59,380 nt of DNA from Candidatus Avelusimicrobium cornigerorum (lineage in GTDB: Bacteria > Elusimicrobiota > Elusimicrobia > Elusimicrobiales > Elusimicrobiaceae). The position numbers and the translations under genes were made by a program. The notes beneath the pieces are model-generated. The model ran no database searches. It was given only the letters and a program-made list of their open reading frames with translations, and was not told the origin of the DNA. The stretch covers positions 62,869 to 122,248 of the forward strand of contig DBXW01000001.1 in assembly GCA_002309715.1 (NCBI GenBank). Direction: 5' to 3'. Positions 1 through 8,721 of the stretch are shown here, piece by piece (the stretch's first letter is position 1; each line of letters opens with the position of its first letter).

Positions 1-41
1 GGCCTAATTTTGTGTCATACTTCGTTGATCCCCTGTTAAAT

Positions 42-221
42 CTATTCTTGAATATCCAACGGATACACCGGCCCGAACGGGCTTTGGTGGGAAGTGAGTT
101 GTTCACTTATTTCCGCGAGTTCTTTAACGACGGCAGATAAGTCTTTGGAAAGCCGGGCGGCTGATTTTTCTAACCGGATAATGCGTCCGGCTAATAGAGC
201 GATTTTTTCGGTTTGTTCCAT
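42..221 (-). CDS. small coiled-coil-like protein, unknown function
   Basis: Encodes 59 residues beginning MEQTEKIALL. The body (residues about 5-45) has leucine/isoleucine heptad-like spacing with many Lys and Glu, so a short coiled coil is likely; the tail is polar and Pro-rich (SPFGPVYPLDIQE). I do not recognise the family. The ATG is chosen because GAGGAG lies 7 nt upstream. A longer upstream reading is possible but would run back through a terminator hairpin. The gene lies directly behind the attenuator-like leader at 243-437, so its expression, or that of a gene beyond the left edge, may be controlled by conditional termination. Confidence 0.6.
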   Translation of the reverse strand: MEQTEKIALLAGRIIRLEKSAARLSKDLSAVVKELAEISEQLTSHQSPFGPVYPLDIQE

Positions 222-242
222 TTTTTTCTCCTCAGCCGCCCA

Positions 243-437
243 TAAAAAAACGGCTGCTATATTTTGAGGGACAAAGTAAACCCAAAATACAACAGCCGTA
301 GTTCCCCATCTCAGACGGGGAACGTTCGGTAACAAAACGCTTGCAATCGTATTTGTTACCTAAACGGCTGTTTTGGTACTTTGTCCTGTAATTTTCATTA
401 CATTCACTGTGCAAAAAGCACAGTACCAAAACAGAAT
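243..437 (-). promoter_or_regulatory. structured leader with mutually exclusive hairpins (candidate attenuator/riboregulator)
   Basis: Read on the minus strand, this stretch holds at least five hairpins. An outer 12-bp stem (423-434 with 368-379) encloses two perfect 6-bp hairpins, one with a GAAA tetraloop (387-402) and one at 407-423. Next come a 9-bp stem (352-360 with 328-336), a 7-bp stem (317-323 with 301-307), and the terminator hairpin 250-299. The 3' half of the outer stem plus its flank (364-386) is also complementary to the 5' arm of the terminator (269-299): GGACAAAGTA with TACTTTGTCC and CAGCCGT with ACGGCTG. The two folds exclude each other, as in classical attenuators. Seen directly; function inferred. 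Confidence 0.6.
244..299 (-). terminator. intrinsic terminator in the leader of the 59-residue ORF
   Basis: ACGGCTG (250-256) pairs with CAGCCGT (293-299), continued by TATTTTG with CAAAATA and GGG with CCC. The loop is about 10 nt. Seven T residues follow on the minus strand (244-250), just before the ORF's ribosome binding site. Confidence 0.7.
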
Positions 438-475
438 AAATTTTTTTATCCGCATCCCGCGGGCTACTTAAACTC

Positions 476-1648
476 CTATCTCACTTGCACAAGCGCAAAA
501 TGTAAATACTCCGTTTCCGGCATACCGATTAAAACCGGGTGGTCTTTGGCTTGACCGCGCAGTTCTATAAGGCTTGCCTGCACGCCCGATTTACTTACGC
601 CTTGGCGGATAATATCCACAAATAATTCGCGCGACACGTGGTGCGAACACGTGGAAAAGGCTAAATAGCCGCCGGGCTTTAACCCTTCTAAAGCCATCTT
701 AACCAGTTTTACATACAACCCCACCGCTTGCGGTAATGCCTTGCGGCTTTTGACAAACGCGGGCGGATCCAACAAAACCATATCCGGTTGGTCGGGTAAT
801 TCGCCTTTTTTCATAGCCGATAACAACCGTTCGGCGTCATCCCGGTGGAAAACAGCAATATCTTTCACGCCGTTTAGTTCGGCATTTTTTTGGGCAAGTG
901 CCACCGCGGCGGCGGAAGAATCGCACCCCCACACTTGCGCCGCACCGGCCTTAGCCGCCGTGATACCAAACGATCCGATATACGAATATAAATCAAGTAC
1001 GAGTTTATCTTTGAAATACGGTTTCAAAAAGGCGCGGTTTTCGCGTTGGTCAAAATAGAAACCTGTTTTTTGACCGCCGCGAATCGGCACTATATATTTA
1101 ACACCGTTTTCTTCTATTTCTACCGTTTCGGGCACTTCCCCGACGATTTCCGGCGTGTTGGTTAAACCTTCCAACGCGCGGAAAGCACTGTCGTTTTTAT
1201 AATAAATGCCGGTGGGTTTAAAAATCTTTTTAAGCGCTTTGGTAATTTGCGGTTTTAACAACTCCATGCCCGCTGTTAAAACGTCCACCACCAATATATC
1301 GCCGTAGCGGTCCACCACCAGGCCGGGCAAATTATCCCCCTCGCCATAGCACATACGGCCGTATTTACGCACGCCGATTTCTTTGCGCCGCGTGTACGCT
1401 TCGTCTAATTTTTCAAAGATAAAATCTTCCGGCAAATCGGCTTCGCCTTTTTGCAACAACCGCACCGCAATCAAACTGTGCGGATTAAACGTACCGATGC
1501 CCACCTGCACGCCGTCACTATCCAGCACGCGCACGAGTGTGCCGGGTTCAATAGACGTATCAAGGCCGTCAATCTCGTTGGAAAATACCCACCAATGTCC
1601 GGCTTTTAAGCGGCGTTCTTCTTTGGCTTTTAATTTAATTTCCTGCAT
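476..1648 (-). CDS. rlmI: 23S rRNA (cytosine-C5) methyltransferase, RlmI family
   Basis: A 390-residue class I SAM methyltransferase. The N-terminal 75 residues have the PUA-type RNA-binding fold seen at the start of RlmI. The Rossmann motif follows at 217-231 (VLDLYSYIGSFGITA), then LLDPPAF at 292-298 and the catalytic-type cysteine in STCSH (Cys334). This layout and length match RlmI, which makes m5C1962 in 23S rRNA in E. coli; the exact target here is inferred. The start ATG lies 3 nt after the pyrE stop, so the two genes are co-transcribed. It is the last gene of the pyrE-side operon before the structured leader at 437. Confidence 0.9.
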   Translation of the reverse strand: MQEIKLKAKEERRLKAGHWWVFSNEIDGLDTSIEPGTLVRVLDSDGVQVGIGTFNPHSLIAVRLLQKGEADLPEDFIFEKLDEAYTRRKEIGVRKYGRMCYGEGDNLPGLVVDRYGDILVVDVLTAGMELLKPQITKALKKIFKPTGIYYKNDSAFRALEGLTNTPEIVGEVPETVEIEENGVKYIVPIRGGQKTGFYFDQRENRAFLKPYFKDKLVLDLYSYIGSFGITAAKAGAAQVWGCDSSAAAVALAQKNAELNGVKDIAVFHRDDAERLLSAMKKGELPDQPDMVLLDPPAFVKSRKALPQAVGLYVKLVKMALEGLKPGGYLAFSTCSHHVSRELFVDIIRQGVSKSGVQASLIELRGQAKDHPVLIGMPETEYLHFALVQVR

Positions 1649-1651
1649 AAA

Positions 1652-2239
1652 TTACATCCCTTTCTCGCGCAATTCATCCACTTCCGTAAACGGAATTTTG
1701 GCCGCACAAAGCGGACATTCTTTGGCAGAAAAAGTTTGCATCGGGTAAGAAAGCAACGAACGCAGCGGTACTGCCAACGGCAAGTAACCCATGGAGCGGT
1801 CCACAATTACGCCCACCCCGATTACGTTACCGTTCAATTTTTCCACCAGTTCAATCGCTTTGTTAATTTTCCGGCCGGAAACGGCTACGTCGTCTACGAT
1901 AAGCACATTTTCACCTTCTTTAATGGTGAAATTGTGTTTCAGTATCATCACGCCGTTGTCATCTTTAGAAGCAAATATGGCCCGCACGCCGCGCGCGCGC
2001 GCTACTTCTTGCGCCAATACCGAATCCGACGGCGTAAGTGCCATCACCACGTCGGCCTTGGTGGTAAATTTATCCGATAACGCACCGGCAATTTTTTGCG
2101 CCAGATGGGGGTGTTGCATCAGCAGCGAAGTTTGAATATACGTCTGGCTATGGAAGCCCGAAGGCATCACAAAATGCCCTTCTAAAATGGCTCCGTGTTC
2201 TTGCAGAAGACACAAGATATCTATATTATTTCTTGGCAT
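1652..2239 (-). CDS. pyrE: orotate phosphoribosyltransferase
   Basis: Encodes 195 residues. It joins orotate to PRPP to give OMP in de novo pyrimidine synthesis. The PRPP-binding signature VLIVDDVAVSG is at 112-122, and the EVARARGVRAIFA strand-helix is typical of OPRTases. A C-terminal CPLC segment (175-178) is typical of the Thermus-type PyrE subgroup. Its start overlaps the last 14 nt of the AsmA-like gene, suggesting translational coupling. No other pyrimidine gene is nearby. Confidence 0.92.
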   Translation of the reverse strand: MPRNNIDILCLLQEHGAILEGHFVMPSGFHSQTYIQTSLLMQHPHLAQKIAGALSDKFTTKADVVMALTPSDSVLAQEVARARGVRAIFASKDDNGVMILKHNFTIKEGENVLIVDDVAVSGRKINKAIELVEKLNGNVIGVGVIVDRSMGYLPLAVPLRSLLSYPMQTFSAKECPLCAAKIPFTEVDELREKGM

Positions 2240-4520
2240 GGTAATCTCCTTGATAGAATTCCTGTCCGGCTTTAAAATCGGTTTCCAAACCCCTTTCTTG
2301 AGCGGCGCGGATGGTTTCTCCCGTCTTTTTAGCGCGCAACATTTCCACTTTAGGCTTTAACATAGACGATGAAATCCGAAACGCAAGCGCCGGGTCGCCC
2401 GATTCATCGGTTAAATTTTCAGCCAACGCGCCCGAACGCGAAGTGTTAGAAAACATCGTCCATACTATGATATCAAAATTTTCAACCACCCAATCAACCC
2501 ACCCGCTAACGGTGGCCGAAATGGATGGGCCTACCGTGTAAGCATTGTTAATATCCATTTTTCCGTTTTCAAATGAACCCGAAACCGCCATATCGGTAAA
2601 CGGCACATCTTTAAGCACTTTGCCCACTTTAAAACTTCCCGCACGTTCCATCCGGTGCATAATGATAAACGGCTGAAATGTAATGTTAAGCGCTTGTTGT
2701 TCTTCGGCCCATTTTTCCATTTGGTGTATAACACCGCCTTCTAACCGTGCTTGCACCTTCCCGGACAAACGTTTCATTCCGGCACGCATACCGGTCAGTT
2801 CAAACTCACCGTTAAATTTATTACCCGATAGTACCGGGCTTGAAAACGTATCAGCCGCAATGTTCCCCGCAAAATTACTCATAAAATTAGGAAGGTGGCT
2901 CCTAAAATTACGCAACCACGCCAAATCGCCGGTAACTTCCTTCGGCAGGTGCGCCCCACCGGGGATTAACGGTACAATCACTTCCACAAAATCTTGCACT
3001 GTATCAATAAAATCCATTGGGTTAAAATGTTGCCAATGCATCGCTGTGCGTACACGGCGGCGCGCACTTTTTAAGTTACTAACCGATACACTCATTTTAA
3101 GCGGCACGCCGTTTAACTCGGTAGAAGCAATATAACCGTATAAATTGCCATTGCGCCAACTGGCACTCATATTCAGTTTTTCAAATACCGATTTATTAAC
3201 CGTTAATTTGCCGTCTTTTGTTTCGGCATATAAATCAGAAAAATCTTTTTTAGCCCGGAACTGCCCGGTCACATTTTCGGCCAAAAATCCGTAAATATCT
3301 CCGGTTACTTTGTCCAAGTCAAACGTAACAAGCGGCCAAGCATATTTTCCCTCTTGCCGCACTAAATGCGCTTGGGCTGCGGCATTGCCGGTTAATTTAT
3401 AACGGGCCAACGGTGCGTAGTATTTGCTTTTCCCTTTAAGCGCAAACGGTTGCGTAGAAACGGTAAAATCTGCCGTGTACGGATCATTAGAAAAATCCAA
3501 CTGTCCTTTCCCTTCCGCTTTTACATCAGAGGCAGACGCCGTGAATTGGTTCACTTTTAGCAAACGGTAATTTTTGGATAACACCCCTTTGGCGGTAATC
3601 GTGGACTTGGGGATGGAAAAGGGCGTTTTTTCTAAATTAAACACAGATAAATCTTTTCCTTCAAAAGCCGGTACTTGCGCTTTGATGTTAAAAAAGGGAG
3701 TACGCAAATTGTCCAAATCTAACGTCACATCTACCGGTTTTTGAAATAAGTATACTTTGGCACGCAAACTGCGAAGCGCAAAATTAGCCCAATCAAACCG
3801 GGCAAAATTGACGTGCCCCGTACCACTGATTTCCATATCCGACATACCGCTCCCCCACTCGTTGCGCAAAACCATGTTCATCGTAAAGCGGGAAAGTTCA
3901 TCCAGCCGCAAGCGCTCAAAGTGCATATTCACGCCATACACCGCGTGCGTTACCCCCAGCCCCAAATCTTTGTAACTAAACACTCCGTTTTTAAGTGTCC
4001 AATCTTCCACACTAACGGTAAACTTTTTACCGGAAGCCGCACTCGTGTAGACGGTGTTTTGGCTTCCCTTAAGCGGCGGAATATTATACACGCCATCGGC
4101 GCGGCGAATGATGTTAAAACGCGGAGAGTGCAGGGAAACTTCATCAATAATGAGTTGTTGCTCTAATAACGGAAGTAATTTTAGACGCACCGTTACCGAA
4201 TCGGCTGATAACAAATCTTGCCCGGGATTTCCTTCCGTATCCAAAACGCGAAATCCTTTCAGTTCCAACATATTGATAAATTTTACATCCACCGAGGCAA
4301 TCGCCACCGGGCGCTGCAAACGCTTTTGCAATTCTTTCGCAATAACTTCGCTTAAGTGCTGGGCATTAAAAGTTTTAACAAAAAATAACCATGCCGCCGA
4401 AAAAACAAGCAACAAAAGCATGGTGACCAGTAGCCCCAGCCGCAGTCCTACTAAAAAACTTGTTTTAAGGGCTTGGTATACTTTTTTTGTCCAAGAAGTT
4501 TTTTTCTCTTTTTTAGCCAT
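2226..4520 (-). CDS. AsmA-like inner-membrane-anchored protein
   Basis: Encodes 764 residues. A basic N-terminus and one membrane helix (about residues 24-50) are followed by the AsmA N-terminal signature (KELQKRLQRPVAI, LKGFRVLD, SLHSPRFNIIRR). A long beta-rich repetitive region follows, as in AsmA/TamB-type bridge proteins. These anchor in the inner membrane and are linked to outer-membrane lipid or protein homeostasis; that role is known for the family and inferred here. The C-terminus has an AsmA-type segment (about 590-740). It overlaps pyrE downstream and follows the HExxH membrane protein by 6 nt. Confidence 0.82.
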   Translation of the reverse strand: MAKKEKKTSWTKKVYQALKTSFLVGLRLGLLVTMLLLLVFSAAWLFFVKTFNAQHLSEVIAKELQKRLQRPVAIASVDVKFINMLELKGFRVLDTEGNPGQDLLSADSVTVRLKLLPLLEQQLIIDEVSLHSPRFNIIRRADGVYNIPPLKGSQNTVYTSAASGKKFTVSVEDWTLKNGVFSYKDLGLGVTHAVYGVNMHFERLRLDELSRFTMNMVLRNEWGSGMSDMEISGTGHVNFARFDWANFALRSLRAKVYLFQKPVDVTLDLDNLRTPFFNIKAQVPAFEGKDLSVFNLEKTPFSIPKSTITAKGVLSKNYRLLKVNQFTASASDVKAEGKGQLDFSNDPYTADFTVSTQPFALKGKSKYYAPLARYKLTGNAAAQAHLVRQEGKYAWPLVTFDLDKVTGDIYGFLAENVTGQFRAKKDFSDLYAETKDGKLTVNKSVFEKLNMSASWRNGNLYGYIASTELNGVPLKMSVSVSNLKSARRRVRTAMHWQHFNPMDFIDTVQDFVEVIVPLIPGGAHLPKEVTGDLAWLRNFRSHLPNFMSNFAGNIAADTFSSPVLSGNKFNGEFELTGMRAGMKRLSGKVQARLEGGVIHQMEKWAEEQQALNITFQPFIIMHRMERAGSFKVGKVLKDVPFTDMAVSGSFENGKMDINNAYTVGPSISATVSGWVDWVVENFDIIVWTMFSNTSRSGALAENLTDESGDPALAFRISSSMLKPKVEMLRAKKTGETIRAAQERGLETDFKAGQEFYQGDYHAKK

Positions 4521-4526
4521 AATTTC

Positions 4527-5210
4527 TTACAACGCGTTGATAATATGCTCTATTATATAGTTTACTAAAATTCGTCCTAGGTTAAAGGTTCCTTTTAGTA
4601 GGTTTTTCCCCGCTACCGTTAAATCCACTTGTTCGGGGAATAACCCCTTTAGCACCAGTGCCAAAACCACCAAGTTGGCCAATGAAATTGTAATGATGGA
4701 AAAAAGTTTTCCGCCCGCTAATTCCAAATCCGGCTGGTCCGACTCAAATAATGTTTTAAAAGTTTGAATAAAGTGGAAGGAAAGAAAGAAACCGACCAGA
4801 AACAGAAATGCCTGCCGGTAAGGCGTCAAATCAACGAACAAATCTGCCACTACATACACAAAAGCCACCAACAACACATAACCCGGCACGAAATAAGGCG
4901 AAAGTACAATAAACGTATTGATTTTGTCCATTTTCACATACCCGCTTTCTTTGCGAACAGACACCTTCCGCACGCGACTGCCACATAAAAAAGCAACCAA
5001 CGCATGTGTCATTTCATGTACAAAAACGTACATCCGGGAAAAATCATATACCGTGTAATGTATGAGCGCGTAAACCGCCGCTCCGGTCACAAACGCCGCC
5101 GCTGTTTGAAAATTTCCCAACACGGCCCACAAAATATGGATCACTTCCACAATCGCAAAAAACACTACCGGCGATAATAGCAAAGCCGCCAAGAGTTTAA
5201 GTAGCCGCAT
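4527..5210 (-). CDS. membrane protein with HExxH metallopeptidase motif (M50-like)
   Basis: Encodes 227 residues from MRLLKLLAAL. That ATG overlaps the lipoate ligase stop as TAATG, which decides the start over a longer frame that would run into lplA. About six hydrophobic segments are visible. HEMTH (65-69) sits in a membrane-proximal stretch, like zinc-dependent intramembrane proteases of the M50 type. No clear NPDG motif of classical site-2 proteases is seen, so substrate and even activity are uncertain. The tight fit between an AsmA-like gene and a lipoate ligase gives no obvious functional clue. Confidence 0.7.
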   Translation of the reverse strand: MRLLKLLAALLLSPVVFFAIVEVIHILWAVLGNFQTAAAFVTGAAVYALIHYTVYDFSRMYVFVHEMTHALVAFLCGSRVRKVSVRKESGYVKMDKINTFIVLSPYFVPGYVLLVAFVYVVADLFVDLTPYRQAFLFLVGFFLSFHFIQTFKTLFESDQPDLELAGGKLFSIITISLANLVVLALVLKGLFPEQVDLTVAGKNLLKGTFNLGRILVNYIIEHIINAL

Positions 5211-5908
5211 TAAAATTTCTCCGTCCATTCTTTGGCAGCATATTTTTCGGCCGCCACTTGCCGCACCCGCGCCAGACGGTCCGCTCCGCACGCACTTGGG
5301 CGCAAATCTACGGCTAAAAATGCACGTACTCCTTCTATAACGGCTCGCCGGAAAAGCGGATTTCGGCGCGCATCCGGGCATTGCAGCGAGCCTTGATAAA
5401 GCACCGTATTGCCAAAACGGCGTATAGCCCCGCCGAGAATTTTTTTCCCGTCTTGTGTGAGCAAATCATTTTTCACCGGGCGCATAAAACATGCATTGGC
5501 TCCGTCAGGCCCGCTGGGCGCATAGGCAGAGGCCGGCAACGGCTTATCAAAAACACACGCGGATAATCCTTCTCCGCGCAGTTGGGCAAGTATTGTCGTA
5601 TGCAATTTTTGGTAAATTTCAGTAGGTGTATTGTCGCTTTTAAACACAAGAGAAAAAGTTAAATCATCGGTATGAAAGACCATACCGCCACCGGTGGGCC
5701 GCCGGACATACGGACCTGCGAAACGACGTTCTTGTAAGGTGTGGCGTACTTCTTGAACAAATTGCGAGTAACCAAACGTAACCGCCGGCCCGGGTACCCA
5801 GTTATAAAACCGGAGCGTAACCGCTTGTGGGCGCAACTGAACAATTTGCTCATCAAGGGCCATGTTTTCTTGCACATTAAGCGGCGGCGTATTAAGTAAA
5901 ACGTCCAT
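5210..5908 (-). CDS. lplA: lipoate--protein ligase family protein
   Basis: Encodes 232 residues of the biotin/lipoate A/B ligase fold. The motif RRPTGGG (69-75) and the conserved lysine stretch KKILGGAIRR (155-164), followed by LYQGS, are the hallmarks of lipoate ligases and octanoyl/lipoyl transferases. The likely job is lipoylation of the H protein of glycine cleavage, encoded in the same run of genes. The symbol is by family; a LipM-like octanoyltransferase role cannot be excluded. It lies 21 nt after gcvPB and overlaps the next gene by one base. Confidence 0.85.
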   Translation of the reverse strand: MDVLLNTPPLNVQENMALDEQIVQLRPQAVTLRFYNWVPGPAVTFGYSQFVQEVRHTLQERRFAGPYVRRPTGGGMVFHTDDLTFSLVFKSDNTPTEIYQKLHTTILAQLRGEGLSACVFDKPLPASAYAPSGPDGANACFMRPVKNDLLTQDGKKILGGAIRRFGNTVLYQGSLQCPDARRNPLFRRAVIEGVRAFLAVDLRPSACGADRLARVRQVAAEKYAAKEWTEKF

Positions 5909-5929
5909 AAACTCTCCGGGCCGTACAAA

Positions 5930-7357
5930 CTACCACCGTAAATTCGGTTGGCGCGCGGCAGAAACCTCATCAATGCGGCTCACCACTTGCGTGTGCGGCG
6001 CATCATGCACCAGTTGCGGGTTTGCAAAAATCTCATCATAGATTTTTTCAAGTGCCCCCACAAACGCGTCTAACATTTCTTTACTTTCCGTTTCCGTCGG
6101 CTCAATCATCATGGCTTCGGGCACAATCAGCGGGAAGTAAATGGTCGGTGCATAAAAACCGTAATCTAACAGCCGTTTGGCTACGTCGGCCGTATGCACC
6201 CCGTTCATTTTAGACGGATCAATAGACAGCACGCACTCGTGCATACAATTTACATCAAAAAACGCATCAAATTTACCTTTTAATTTGGCGCGCACATAGT
6301 TGGCGTTCAAAATCGCTTTTTCGGCGATATTTTTGAGCGTATTCGCGTCAAATTGGCGCAAGTAACAATACCCGCGCAACACCACCGCGATATTGCCGTA
6401 AAATGCTTTCATCTTGCCCAAACTTTGGGGGATTTCGTCGTTAAGCGTATATGCGTCGCCTTTCTTTTCCACCATCGGATGCGGCAAAAACGGCGCGACG
6501 TGTTTGGCCGCCCCCACCGGTCCGGAACCCGGTCCGCCGCCGCCGTGCGGAGCGGCAAAGGTTTTGTGTAAATTTAGGTGCATCACATCCACGCCGAAAT
6601 CAGCCGGTTTGGCTAGCCCAATCAGCGCGTTGAAATTCGCGCCGTCCATGTAGAGTAACGCTCCGGCCTTGTGCACCATATCAGCAATCTCGCGGATATC
6701 TTTTTCAAAAAGCCCTACTGTGTTTGGCACGGTCAGCATGACGGCGGCTGTTTTGTCAGACAATGCCGCTTGCAACGCTTGTTTATCCACACAACCGTCG
6801 GCTGCTGATTTGATATTCACTACCGTATATCCGGCCATATTGGCGGTTGCCGGGTTAGTGCCGTGAGCGGTATCCGACACGATCACTTCACAGCGCGACG
6901 TATTTTTGTGCGCGTCGTGATAGGCCCGCACGGTTAAAATTCCGGTCAGTTCCCCATGCGCTCCTGCCGCCGGTTGGAGTGTAAAAGCCGCAAGCCCCGT
7001 GATTTCTTTTAAGAGTTCTTGGAGTTCATACATAATTTGGAGCGTACCCTGCACCGCACTTTCCGGCGCGAACGGATGCGCATTTGCAAACGGAGCGAGC
7101 ACGGACAACTCGTCATACGCTTTGGGATTGTATTTCATCGTGCAAGAGCCGAGCGGATAAAATTGTCCGTCTAAAGAATAGTTTTCTTGTGAAAGCCGCG
7201 TAAAATGGCGCACCGTGTCAAATTCGCTCATTTCGGGCAAACGCGGCGCGGACGCACGGAGTAAATTTTGCGGCAGATAATCGTGTTTTTGGGCTTGTTC
7301 AAAGCGTACCCCGCGGCGACCGGGTTTTGATTTTTCAATAGAGAGTAAATTTTCCAT
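5930..7357 (-). CDS. gcvPB: glycine dehydrogenase (decarboxylating) subunit 2
   Basis: Encodes 475 residues, the PLP-binding half of the two-subunit P protein. It decarboxylates glycine and passes aminomethyl to the lipoyl arm of GcvH. The pocket motif HLNLHKTFAAPHGGGGPGSG (260-279) contains the PLP lysine Lys265, and SDTAHGTNPA (161-170) is also typical. The start MENLLSIEKS is chosen because AAGGAG lies upstream and the ATG follows the gcvPA stop by one base; a longer frame would overlap gcvPA by 35 nt. Confidence 0.95.
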   Translation of the reverse strand: MENLLSIEKSKPGRRGVRFEQAQKHDYLPQNLLRASAPRLPEMSEFDTVRHFTRLSQENYSLDGQFYPLGSCTMKYNPKAYDELSVLAPFANAHPFAPESAVQGTLQIMYELQELLKEITGLAAFTLQPAAGAHGELTGILTVRAYHDAHKNTSRCEVIVSDTAHGTNPATANMAGYTVVNIKSAADGCVDKQALQAALSDKTAAVMLTVPNTVGLFEKDIREIADMVHKAGALLYMDGANFNALIGLAKPADFGVDVMHLNLHKTFAAPHGGGGPGSGPVGAAKHVAPFLPHPMVEKKGDAYTLNDEIPQSLGKMKAFYGNIAVVLRGYCYLRQFDANTLKNIAEKAILNANYVRAKLKGKFDAFFDVNCMHECVLSIDPSKMNGVHTADVAKRLLDYGFYAPTIYFPLIVPEAMMIEPTETESKEMLDAFVGALEKIYDEIFANPQLVHDAPHTQVVSRIDEVSAARQPNLRW

Positions 7358-7358
7358 A

Positions 7359-8684
7359 TTAAATCTCCTTAAGCGCGCTGACGTACGCGGCAATATCTTG
7401 CGCCGTGTTTAACTCGGTAGCGCAAACGAGCAAAGCGTTTTTCATCGTATCACACGTTTGGCCCAAATCGTATCCGGCGGCAATACCTTTGGCAGCCAGT
7501 ATTTGAATTACTTGCGCGGCAGGTATCGGACACGTTACCACAAACTCGTTAAAAAACGGCGCGGCGGACAACACGCTAAACCCTTTAACGCCGCTGATTT
7601 TTTCAGCCAATTGGTGGGCCCGCTCCACGTTAAGTTCGGCTACTTCTTTAAGCCCTTGCGGCCCGAGCAAGGTTAAATAAATTACCGCGTTTAACGCACA
7701 AATAGCCTCGTTAGAACAAATGTTAGAGGCGGCTTTTTCGCGGCGGATATGTTGTTCGCGCGCTTGGAGCGTAAGCACAAAAGCGCGACGGCCGTTTTTA
7801 TCTTTGGCGATACCCACCATACGTCCGGGAAGTTGGCGCATATACGCTTTTTTTGCCGTCATAATTCCCAGCCCCGGCCCACCGAAACTGACCGGGTTGC
7901 CAAGCGGCTGTCCTTCGGCTACGGCAAAATCGGCCTCGTACGAACCCGGCGTTTGGAGAAGGCCCAGCGAGAGCGGATTTACTTGTACCACCAGTAGCGC
8001 GCCTTTTTCGTGTGCCAGTTGTGAAATTTCTTTTGCTTGTTCTACATAACCCAAAAAATTCGGCGTGGAAATTACCACACCTGCGGTTTTATCAGACACT
8101 TGCTTTTGAAGTGCGGCCACATCTAATGTGCCGCCCGTTGTCGGCTTGGCCTCGGTTAAACAAACAGTGCTGTGGCGGGTATAAGTTTTTAATACTTCTT
8201 TGTAATGCGGGTGGAGTAACGAAGAAATAATCACTTCATTGCGCCCGGTCACACGGTGCGCCGCCAAGACGGCCTCCGCGAGCGCGGTCGCGCCGTCGTA
8301 ATGCGAAGCGGTGGCTACGTCCATATCAAATAGCGCACACATACAACTTTGGAACTCGTAAATCGTTTGGAGTGTGCCTTGGCTGGCTTCGGCTTGATAA
8401 GGCGTATACGCGGTTAAAAATTCGCCGCGGCTTGATAAGGCACTTACTGCCGCCGGGATAAAGTGTTTATACATCCCCGCGCCGATAAAATTTTTAAGCG
8501 GTTTATTTTTTGCCGCTATATCGTGCAAATGCGCGGTGAGTTGTTGTTCGGTCAATGCGGCGGGCAAGTTGTAGTTTGGATACAACAAATCAGCCGGAAT
8601 TTTGTTTAGTAATTCTTTTACGGAAGAAACGCCGACGGCAGACAGCATTTCCTGTTCGTCTTGTTTAGTGTGTGGAGTAAACAT
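7359..8684 (-). CDS. gcvPA: glycine dehydrogenase (decarboxylating) subunit 1
   Basis: Encodes 441 residues, the other half of the heteromeric P protein, with GAGMYKHFIP, FLTAYTPYQAEASQG and FGGPGLGIMT segments typical of GcvPA. The ATG at 8684 is preferred over a GTG at 8705, which lies inside the loop of a terminator-like hairpin. No proper Shine-Dalgarno is visible: the only G-rich stretch upstream (GGGGG) is locked in that hairpin. Translation, as well as transcription, could therefore depend on hairpin opening. Confidence 0.95.
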   Translation of the reverse strand: MFTPHTKQDEQEMLSAVGVSSVKELLNKIPADLLYPNYNLPAALTEQQLTAHLHDIAAKNKPLKNFIGAGMYKHFIPAAVSALSSRGEFLTAYTPYQAEASQGTLQTIYEFQSCMCALFDMDVATASHYDGATALAEAVLAAHRVTGRNEVIISSLLHPHYKEVLKTYTRHSTVCLTEAKPTTGGTLDVAALQKQVSDKTAGVVISTPNFLGYVEQAKEISQLAHEKGALLVVQVNPLSLGLLQTPGSYEADFAVAEGQPLGNPVSFGGPGLGIMTAKKAYMRQLPGRMVGIAKDKNGRRAFVLTLQAREQHIRREKAASNICSNEAICALNAVIYLTLLGPQGLKEVAELNVERAHQLAEKISGVKGFSVLSAAPFFNEFVVTCPIPAAQVIQILAAKGIAAGYDLGQTCDTMKNALLVCATELNTAQDIAAYVSALKEI

Positions 8685-8690
8685 AGTGTT

Positions 8691-8713
8691 AAAAACCCCC
8701 GGCACACCGGGGG
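8691..8713 (-). terminator. terminator-like hairpin between gcvH and gcvPA
   Basis: On the minus strand, CCCCCGG-TGTG-CCGGGGG is followed by TTTTT, six bases before the gcvPA ATG. It is a compact, fully paired GC stem with a short U-tail inside the operon, so partial termination or attenuation is likely. Confidence 0.75.
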
Positions 8714-8721
8714 GATAAATT

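Noticed and set aside
243..437. Transposon ends or a MITE
   Set aside because: No target-site duplication or transposase is visible and the pairings are arranged as alternating RNA helices; a mobile origin is still possible but less likely.
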